NCBI GenBank assembly: GCA_949357655.1
Contig: CASHTG010000007.1
Coordinates: forward strand, 930,001-994,000
Reading direction: 5' to 3'
Source: Parascedosporium putredinis
Lineage: Eukaryota; Ascomycota; Sordariomycetes; Microascales; Microascaceae
Length of the DNA stretch: 64,000 nt
A program made the position numbers and the translations under genes. The notes below the pieces were generated by a model. The model was not told the origin of the DNA. It worked only from the letters and a program-made list of their open reading frames with translations, and searched no databases. Of the stretch, positions 55,775 through 64,000 are shown in pieces (within the stretch, counting starts at the first letter, position 1; the number at the start of each line of letters is the position of its first letter).

Positions 55775-57998
55775 ATGAGCTCCATCGTGAGCGCTGGCAC
55801 CGCCAGCTACGACGTCTACCTCGGCTTCTGGACAAACTGGTCCCGCGGCCTCATCCTCGGCTCCACCGTGACGCTGAGCAAGAGCCACGGCGCGCTACTC
55901 ATCGCCTTCCTCGCCATCTACGTCGCCAGCGCCGGCAAGAGCGTCTGGCGCATCGCGTGCTTCGCCATGCACCGCCGCTTCTCCTCCCAGCACCCCCAGG
56001 ACGCCGTCTACCACCAGCGCCAGGCCATCCTCCGCAACGTCGGCAACGCCCAGGACGCCATCTGGATGCTCGGCAACTCCCTCATGATGTGGCGCAAGAA
56101 CCGCGCCCGCCAGCCCGTCCGCCGCCTCATGCCCATCATCGTCCTCGCCGCCGTCGTCTCCGCCGTCTTCTCCCTCGCCGGTATCTTCTCCTCCCAGGTG
56201 GCGTCCGAGAGCATCAACGAGGTCCTGCTCTCCGGGGACCGGTGCGGGCCCCTCGACAGCAACGACATCAACAACCCTACCGGGTACTACAGCCTCTTCG
56301 AGCCCCACCAGACGCAGCGCGTGCAGGCCTATGCCAGCTACGCGCAGCGCTGCTACACGGAGACGGCTACCACGGACGACTGCAACCTCTACGTCACGCC
56401 CCAGCTGCCTACCGTCGCTAACCGCAACGCCGGCTGCCCGTTCGAGTCCGGCATGTGCAAGTCGGACGAGGGGAACCTCATCATCGACACTGGGTACATT
56501 GACAGCAACGAGCACCTGGGCATTAACCTCCCGGCTGAGGATCGGTTCTCCCTCCGCATGTACCACCACTGCGCGCCCTTGGTCACCGAGGGCTTCGCCG
56601 AGCCCGCGACCGACTCGTCATCCCAGCCGGTGATGAGGTACTTTTATGGTGCGGCCGCGGATAGCATTGGAAACTTCTCGTACCAGATGCCCATCAATGA
56701 CTCGGTCGCATCTCTCCTGGACTCGGATAAGTTGTCCACCGCGCGATTGGATTACAACATTGGGTAAGTTTTGACACATAACCAAGAAACCTTTTTGCAT
56801 TTGTGATTTCAAAAGCGATTCTAACCGTTCTCCCTCTCTCGTCCAGTTTCCTCAAGGCGTACGGCGGTGACCCCGCCATGTCCGCCATCTACTCCATGTT
56901 CAACCCCATCCCCCAGCTCAGCCGCCCCGACGCCGACGTCATGCTCTTCTTCCTCTCCGCCCCGGGCATCATCTACTCCCGGGAAGTCGACGACCCGTGG
57001 TTCGCCGCCCACAGAAAGGGCCCCGTCACCCTCAACGTCGTATCCAACGTCACCCGCCAAAACTACTACCGCGACGACCTCGTCTCCGTCATGGGCTGCG
57101 CGATGCAGACCCAGCTGTGCAACGGCGAGCGCAAGAGCGACGAGGACTGCACCCCGCTGCGTGGCATGTCCGACGACACGTTTGACCGCTACAGCCCCTG
57201 GAAGACGGACAGGCAACGGGCCATGATCAAGCGCGCCGACGACATCTTTGGTCTCGGGCTCTTTACCATCTCGGGCATCGTCGACCGCCTGGGCCTGGCC
57301 TCCTCACCGCCAGACACAGCCTTTCCGGCACCATCCAGGGACCCTCCCGGGAACCAGTGGCAGAAGGAAGTCGAGCACTGGGTCACCTCCTCCCTCACGT
57401 CCGTTCAGGGTTCCTTTGTCGAGGCCGCCAACGGGCCCTCGGACGCGATGATGGGGTTTAGGAGACTTCCCAACGGCACCGAAGAGGCCCAGATGTGCCG
57501 GAGCCAGCGCATCATCAGCCCTCGCTACCTGTCCTTCTCCGTCCTCGGTCTGTGCCTTATATTAATTTTTGGCGGGGTGTTCATGCTTTTGGATTTCGCC
57601 GTGGAGCCCATGGTACAATACCTGAGAAGCGTCGCTTGAAGAATGGCTCGGATGAGGAGGCCGCGTACGCCCGCCTTGAATGGTCTTCCAACGCCGTTCT
57701 TCAGCTGCAAAGGATGGCCCACGAGCAAGTGGGACGAGGCACCTGGTCCAACACGGCAGGCGTCAATCCCGTCACGCTCTCTAATGAGACGCTCGCCGTC
57801 CTAGACATCTCCAACGAGAAGCATCCTCAGTTGAGGTTTCCGGGAGATGGCACTGCCCGCCCCGATCTTAAAAGTCCTTTAGCATGGGATCGTCGGTTAT
57901 TGAAGAGCAGGCGGAGAAGACGACAACGCAAGGTGGATGAAGCATCCCTTACACATTGTGTAACCCTCTTTCCAATCCTGATTATGCAAATCAGATAA
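55775..57998 (+). CDS. Fungal multi-pass membrane protein with large Cys-rich outer domain (one frameshift)
   Basis: Starts MSSIVSAGTASYDVYLGFWTNWSRG. Two membrane helices (HGALLIAFLAIYVASAG; LMPIIVLAAVVSAVFSLAGIF) precede a long, Cys-rich, N-glycosylation-prone region (DRCGPLDSND, QRCYTETATTDDC, NAGCPFESGMC). Intron 56764-56846 follows, then VMGCAMQTQLCNGERKSDEDC, and a third helix (YLSFSVLGLCLILIFGGVFMLLDF). One base is missing near 57621 (LR-x-RRLKNGSDEE); the cytosolic tail then runs to 57998. This ascomycete family of unknown function is sometimes mislabelled cytochrome P450; no haem-binding FxxGxxxC motif is present. Confidence 0.75.
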
Positions 57999-58424
57999 CC
58001 CAGCAGTCCCCGCTCGTACTTTATGAGCGATGAGTGGCTGTCTGCACTTAAACAGCGCTTTGTACAGAAATGTCATTGTGCATGAAACTTGGGGAAGGCC
58101 CCGGCTCGTCTGGTAGCCGCGTCTCCATGGGCCAGGACGTGGCAATAGAACAACCCTAAAGGGCCAGGCAGCTACAGTTCCGCAGAGCGAAGACTAGCGA
58201 AGACTAGCGAACTCGCGTTCCTTGACAGTGTCGGAATTTTCGCGAGGATATGGCAGAGACCAGGTTGAGCCGAGATATGTTCAGTATATGTGTAACTATT
58301 GTAGCTTACGACTTTTATTACGATCTAGAATCGAGACTTGTGAAGCATTTTGCCAAACCCCAAAACCTCGTCGCCGCTACCTTTTCATAGACCTTTACCC
58401 GCTAGTGACTCTAAACCTTTGCTT
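57999..58424. other. Converging 3' intergenic region
   Basis: No gene. A short direct repeat gcgaagactagcgaagactagcgaa lies near 58186-58210. Confidence 0.4.
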
Positions 58425-60371
58425 TTAATGCGCGAACCTAAAGTCCAGCCGGGAACTTCCGTCGTCTTTTGTCGTCGCAACATATTCATCTTTCTGGGCC
58501 TGCGTCATGGCGTTCCAGATTTCATCACGCTTCTTGTTCCTGCGAATGTAGTAGTATTTGATCAGCACGGAGAAGACGGCATTCCAAGCAATAATGCCGA
58601 GTATGATCTTGTTTCCTCGACGGTACAACGGTGCATCATCCGCGCGGTAGAGCTGTGCACAGTTAGTCAGCGACGTGGAGTTGGGCCGAGGGCTTAAGGA
58701 ATTGAGGAAGATTGTGCTTACATTCGATCCGATAATGCTGCTGGCTTGTACAGTCCTAGTAAGAGTTAGAGACGGAAAACACTCTAGTGATGTTAAAAAA
58801 ATCATTGCGTACATGTTATAGACTGCGCTTCCCACCGTCCGCGTCCGGACCGATCCCGCATTACGCGACGTGAGGCCAACTTTTCAAAAGAGTTAGCTTG
58901 GGTATTCATGCCAGATATTGGTTCTTTAATCTTATTCTCTTACCGAGAATGGAATGAACATAGGGATAACCTATGATCAAGGTTGTGACGGCGAATTTTG
59001 ACCACCTGTCGACATCTCCCGGCAATACGGCGAGTGCAATGAAAAGTGGAAGGAGCCAGATGGAGTAGAAGAGCACAATGGCAAACCGGTTGTTGATCCA
59101 TTCGGATATCCTCGACAGGACGATGAGCTGGATGATGAAAATGGCATAGGCTGGGATGGTAAGCAGGTTCGTCTGAAACGTGTCGAACCCAAGGTTGCGG
59201 AGGTTCAGCGTAAAGTAAGCCATCACGGGACGAATGGGGAGAAGAAGAGTGAAGCCCATGAGGTAAATAGGCCACAGGTCATAATCCGACAATGCCTTCC
59301 ACAGCAGACGCAAAGTAAGACCCTGGCGATTGTGCATGCCACCCTAGAGGTTGTCAGCATGATCTCAACAAGGTACGTTTCACGAGCAGAGGGTAAGACG
59401 CCTTACCTTGGCGGGGTCGTCGCGGAGAATCCTGTTCACCATGATAATTTCCTCCTTCTCGGTGAACCATCCATCCTTTCCTCGGAACCAGCTTGCCGTT
59501 TGCGTGGGGCTTGGCGGCATGTACACCCACGAAAAGATCCCTATGAGACAGGTGAGAATACCCTCGAGAAGGAACAGCCACCGCCACCCTTCCCAGCCCA
59601 TGATGCCTCTCATGCGAAGGAGGCCGAACGCCATGAAGGCGGCCAGAATCTGGGTCGCGTTCGAAGCCGTGTAAAAGTAGCTCAGGCGGACGGGGAGCTC
59701 TTTGCTCGTGTAAAAGTAGGAGAGGTAGAGGATCGCGTCGGGGATGAAGCCGCCTTCCAAGAGGCCAAGCAAGGCCCTTGTGGTATAGTAGCCCGTAGCG
59801 CCCTTGATAAAGCACTGGAAGGCGGCGACGAGGCTCCACGAGACCATTTGTATGGGGATCCACACGTCGGGGCCGAGCTTCTTGGATATCATCTGGGACG
59901 GGAGCTCGGCGCACAAAAATGTTAGGTAGAAGATGGTCATGCCATAGTTATATTGGTTGGTGGAGAGGCCGAGGTCTTTGAGCATGTCGTCCGTCAGGGC
60001 TTGGCTAATGTTGCCGCGATCGAGTTGGAGGGCGAAGAACATGACGCATACCCAGGAGCAGATGCGCCAGTCAAGCTAAGAAAAAGGAGCAACCGTTAGC
60101 CAGACCGTCATGCTTATCAAGAAGACTCTTTTAGAAGAGAGAAAGGGTTTGAGGAGAGACGAACTTTGCGAACCAACCTCTTCTCGTCCTTGGGGTCCCA
60201 TTCTGCATTGGGGTCCCAGCGGTGTCGTCCCTCGTACTCGGGGATGGGCTCGTACAGGTGGGAAGATGCACCAACGGCAAAGACTTCCCCAGTCTCGAGG
60301 ATCTTGGTTGTCTCGGTGCCGCCTTCTAATGAAGGGGTCTTGGACGAGTCTGACTTTTCCTTTTCGCCCAT
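58425..60371 (-). CDS. MFS transporter, allantoate permease (Dal5-like, ACS family)
   Basis: Twelve-helix carrier for organic anions or vitamins (allantoate, nicotinate, pantothenate and similar). Six exons read cleanly to 534 residues: 60165-60371, 59407-60075, 58944-59343, 58813-58879, 58722-58755 and 58425-58652. Start MGEKEKSDSSKTPSLEGG. Diagnostic stretches are LVRK-LDWRICSW, FALQLDRGNISQAL, GLLEGGFIPDAILYLSYFY, LTSRNAGSVRTRTV and LYRADDAPLYRRGNK, the last two split by short introns as in homologues. A hydrophilic acidic start and basic tail face the cytosol. The first donor is GTTCGT, slightly unusual. No frameshift, in contrast to most neighbours. The substrate cannot be told from sequence. 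Confidence 0.93.
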
Positions 60372-62325
60372 CTCTGACGTTAGGCTTGTGTAGCCAAAGT
60401 TCACAAGTAGTAAATGGCACAGGGGTGATGAAAGAACCAAAAGCGACAGGGGAAACACAAGCTTTATTTCCTATGGCTAGAAGGCTGGGCTCCTTGGAAA
60501 CAATCTCCTCATAAAGAGCATTCCACCATGACGACTAAATAGTTGCCTCCCCATCAGCATCCCGAGCACCTCGACAGCGTCAACTGGAGACGCGAAAGTT
60601 GAAGCAATACAAAAGTTTGCCTTCCTGCCATAGAAAAAAGCTCGAATGGTGTAATCGACTCCTAGTCATCACGTTCGTAATTGGGGGCGGGCCAGAATCT
60701 GACATCTCCGAGGAGATGGACTTTTGCACCACATCAACCTGCAGACGGCCCTCCCTTTGGCAACACAAATGGTTACCAGAGGCCACACTCATGCAGGATA
60801 ACGCTGAACGTTGGGACCAATGGCCTCCACATTTGTACTACAACGTGAGATACCGTCCCATGCGTTTCTGGCGATCTGGTCTGTTCACGGCGCGGTCACA
60901 GAAGATCGGCTCGGCGATCAACCACGGGTCTCAACGCTGGTCTCAACATGCCAGCCCAACTTCTCTAGAGCTTCCAGAAGCTATACTAGCCAAGCTTCGG
61001 AAGAGTAATCCAAGATTAGTAATTGCGAAAAGATAGTGCAAAACTTGCTAGGGGACATTTTACCTGTTTTCTTTTCTTTTTTTTTTTTTTTCCTACTTGA
61101 AAACGAAAAGAAGATGGTTGGGCTGTAGATTTATTACTGGGCTAATAAATCCCTGGATAGGTTGATGGGTACATGTAGACTACATGTAACTAAAGATGGG
61201 CGCAATCCGACATCGATACAGCGTTTGCTTGCTTCCATGCCCGTTCTGGATCTTCTCTCGTGAAGCTGCCAATCATCATAGGCAGCAGCACGGCCTCGTC
61301 TACTATATTTTGACCACTACGACAACGAAAATTGCTCACATGATGAAAAGGGGCCTTCTTTCCGCCCCCAACACCCCGGAAATTTTTGCTTGCGGCCTGG
61401 GACGGGGAGGCAGTGCTGGGGTTTGGCATGTTGTGGCAGCGAAGCGAGAATGAGAAAAAACAAGTTGGTAAAAGTCTCCTCCCTTTCCCTTTCCGCGCTC
61501 ATTCTCGGGGATTATCCTGTTGGATCAGAAGACTGTCCAGAGACATCTGCAAGAAGGTCACATCAAAATCTCTTCAGCACGGCTCGTGCTCCACCGCCCA
61601 TTTCTCGACGAGATCGAACTCGCTCGATCGCACCACAGGAGCATTTCCTCCACGCCTGTGCACGCTTTCAGAATCAGACCAGACCTCTCTCTTCCCCCTG
61701 ATGAAACACACAAAAACAAGGTCCGATCCTCCCCAGCCCTAAAAATGAGGGGCGACAGGGGGGCGAGAGAGCCTGTGTTTATCTTGGATCACTCGACCTG
61801 CCGGCAATCTTTGATTTGCGGAAACGTCCCTGGTTAACCCTGGGTGCCGTGGCTGTGCAGACCAATGAGAGGCAGCTAGACTGAGCTTCGACGGCGCGAT
61901 TTTACGCCGATTGCGAGCGAAGCTGACCTTGACCCTTTTTTCGGAGATTGGGATCCATAGATGCATTGGGCTGAAGCAGAGCATGCCAAAAACGAAAAAG
62001 AAGTTGCACCTAAATTTAGGGCTGTGGTCTGCAGATTTTCAGACGAGGAGGTTGCGGGACGAGACTAGGCAGCTCTCTTCCGTGCCCCCCCAGTCATCTA
62101 ATAAAAAGCTTGGCCTCGACGCCCCTCGAAACGCCACTCGATCGATCTTGCACGTCGCTTGGCTGATTTGTTTTTGCTTGTTTGCATTCACGACCTTTGC
62201 TTTCTTCTTCGAAAGCTTCAAGAGCACTACGCGACAAATTTCGTCGTCATCTCCTCTTACAAGGTACTAGCAGGCTAGCAAAAGGAACGTGCAAACCAAA
62301 AGAAACACACACAGGTTCGACAACG
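60372..62325. other. Divergent intergenic region
   Basis: Upstream of the allantoate-type carrier (minus) and the seven-pass protein (plus). It holds an 18-bp poly-T tract near 61078-61092 and two TACATGTA copies 3 bp apart (61170-61177, 61181-61188). No supported gene. Confidence 0.45.
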
Positions 62326-63529
62326 ATGGCTCGAGGACGCGGTGGCAGCGGCGGCAGCGGCAGCTCAGGCTCCTCCTCCGTCTGCAAATTCGGCGACTAC
62401 CCATGCCACTTCACCATCACCGAACTCTACGGCCACGTCTACACCAGTCTCTTCAGCAAGGGAGAGCTGTACGGCCAGCTCATCGTCTACATCATCTGGA
62501 GTCTCGTCCTCATCGGCCTCCTATACACCTCTCTCCGCACCAAGGCGCGCCTCTTCCAAGCCGCCGTCACCTTGTTCCTCGCCAACTTCATCTTCCTCTG
62601 CGTGCGCTTCGGCCTGCTGCTCGGAGAGATCGACGTCCCCGTCGGCTACCGCTACGAAATCTCCATCGTCGTTCTCCTCCAACGCCTCGGCGCCATCTTC
62701 CTCTTCGCCGCCGTCTTCGCGGCCCTCCGCCCCAAAAGATCTCGGGCATCCTCGGCTGGCCCCTCATCCTCATCTACGCCGCGCTGAGCATCGCCTATCT
62801 GATCCTCGACTTCCTCGTCTCTGCCGACGCGGTGGAGACCTACAAGGAGGAAGGCGCGTGGAGCATCGGCGACCACGACTTTGGCCTCACCATGACGCCT
62901 AACCAGATTACTGGCCTCAAGACCACGGCGCTCGGCGGAGACGATGGCCTGAGCCCTTTTACATCGAGGGGAAGGTGTACGGCGGCGATGATGAGCTCTT
63001 CACCAACCATAGGTCCATTCAGATCAAGATTGGCGTTGCCATGGACTTTGTCGCCATCTTCCTCTCTCTGCTCCTTACCTTCCTATCTTGCTTCTCCTGG
63101 ATCTGGACAAGGAAGAACGAGCACCCCGTAATAGAAACCGTAAGCCATCAAAACTCCTTATGTGCATCATTTTCACCGACTAACTTGCCGCAGCTCCTCC
63201 TTCTTCTTGCCGATGCAGGTCTCTTCATCTACTCCGTCTTCCGCACCATCGTGTCCACCCACTTCATCTTGCACAACTGGTCCGTAATAACGGATCTGGG
63301 CAAGTGGAACGCCTTCATCGCCCAGTATTCCAACCTCGACTTCCTAAAGAAGATCATCATCCCAGAAGGCTTTCTCAAGGGCTACCGCACTACCGTGAAC
63401 GGCTTCCCCGTTGTCCAGGCCGTTCTCGAGTTCCTCGGCGTCATCATCGCTTGCACGGCGATTACCTATCTTCTGGTGCTGCGACGACGCGAGACGTTGA
63501 GGGTTACCGGTGGACAGTATATCAAGTAG
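62326..63529 (+). CDS. Fungal seven-pass membrane protein (two frameshifts)
   Basis: Start MARGRGGSGGSGSSGSSSVC, a Gly/Ser-rich outer end. Seven hydrophobic helices follow: LIVYIIWSLVLIGLLY, AAVTLFLANFIFLCVRFGLL, VVLLQRLGAIFLFAAVFAAL, GWPLILIYAALSIAYLILDF, VAMDFVAIFLSLLLTFLSCF, LLLLLADAGLFIYSVFRTIV and AVLEFLGVIIACTAITYLLV. The C-terminus is LRVTGGQYIK. Intron 63140-63193 has a CTAAC branch. One base is missing near 62731 (CCCCAAAAG) and another near 62957 (CCCTTTT). Helix number and a short cytosolic tail recall fungal receptor-like families (for example DUF7702), but no ligand or G-protein motif is recognised. Confidence 0.72.
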
Positions 63530-64000
63530 GCACTCGGTACCGCCTAGATGCCTGATCCAATTTATTTCGGGAACCACGGAGGATCTTGAGTCGAAGGGCA
63601 CTGTTTTCTCTGAATCTATCTTAGCAATCATGAAGCGTTTTGGCCAGCTTTGACTTTTTATTTTCTTTTCTAAATACCCCTTGATTACCAGCAACAATTC
63701 ATCTTTTATTTTTGGCTACGTTCACAAGTGTTTCACCCCAGCTTCCGAACGGATTGCCCTAGTTAAGTGGAGCAAGGCAGTTGGAATAGGTGATATCCTC
63801 CACTTCATTCTCTCCTGAGTCACTTTGATATCTTCTGAGTAAGAGAATGCCAAATCTCTTCTTCTGTGCACCCTTCCTTCCTTAGAAGTTACCTAGTGTA
63901 ATAGCTGAATCATAAGTAGATAGAACCAATATGTTTTAAAGTCACCTAAACTATGTGAAACTGCCCACCACTTGCAAACCTAGAAGCAAAGGAGCCACCA
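63530..64000. other. 3' flank, no gene seen
   Basis: AT-rich downstream sequence with no supported frame. Confidence 0.4.

Noticed and set aside
55775..57998. Cytochrome P450 label for the multi-pass membrane protein
   Set aside because: No haem-binding FxxGxxxC, ExxR or I-helix motif; the layout is three helices with a large outer domain.

Overview
This window looks like nuclear DNA of a filamentous ascomycete (Sordariomycete or Leotiomycete type). Genes are split by short introns (about 50-190 bp) with GT..AG ends and CTAAC-like branch sites. The families are typical of moulds: a GH11 xylanase, a Na+/H+ antiporter, fungal MFS carriers, a Zn2Cys6 protein, NACHT-ankyrin STAND proteins and small secreted proteins. 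Nothing prokaryotic, viral or clearly transposon-derived was recognised.

Layout. 0-10 kb: 3' part of a Na+/H+ antiporter, a secreted GH11 xylanase, a small secreted or GPI-type protein with a Kre9-like start, and a membrane-anchored fucose-lectin-like protein. 10-25.5 kb: an AAA ATPase (minus strand), a possible small membrane protein, then three plus-strand STAND-type genes. The last two (16.0-20.6 and 20.9-25.4 kb) are tandem paralogues with a HeLo-like N-terminus, NACHT and about 20 ankyrin repeats each. 25.5-36 kb: an intron-containing tRNA-Ile-like gene, a DHA-type MFS carrier, methionine aminopeptidase 1, a flavin amine oxidase and an aldo-keto reductase. 36.9-42 kb: a Zn2Cys6 + ankyrin protein and a Pho89-type phosphate symporter. 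42-55.7 kb is sparse: one orphan gene (48.3 kb) and one secreted But2-like protein (51.8 kb). 55.8-64 kb: a multi-pass membrane protein, an allantoate-permease-type MFS carrier and a seven-pass membrane protein.

The main caution is sequence quality. About 40 single-base frameshifts break most genes. Almost all are explained by one missing base in a mononucleotide run, and they hit housekeeping genes (MetAP1, Pho89) as well as accessory ones. I therefore annotate these as genes with probable assembly indels rather than pseudogenes. Five genes read cleanly: antiporter, xylanase, Kre9-like, AAA ATPase and allantoate-type carrier.

The most interesting region is the 13.7-25.4 kb STAND cluster, a plausible non-self-recognition or regulated cell-death locus. 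One member has near-identical ankyrin units carrying the same frameshift three times, plus an unusual Walker A.
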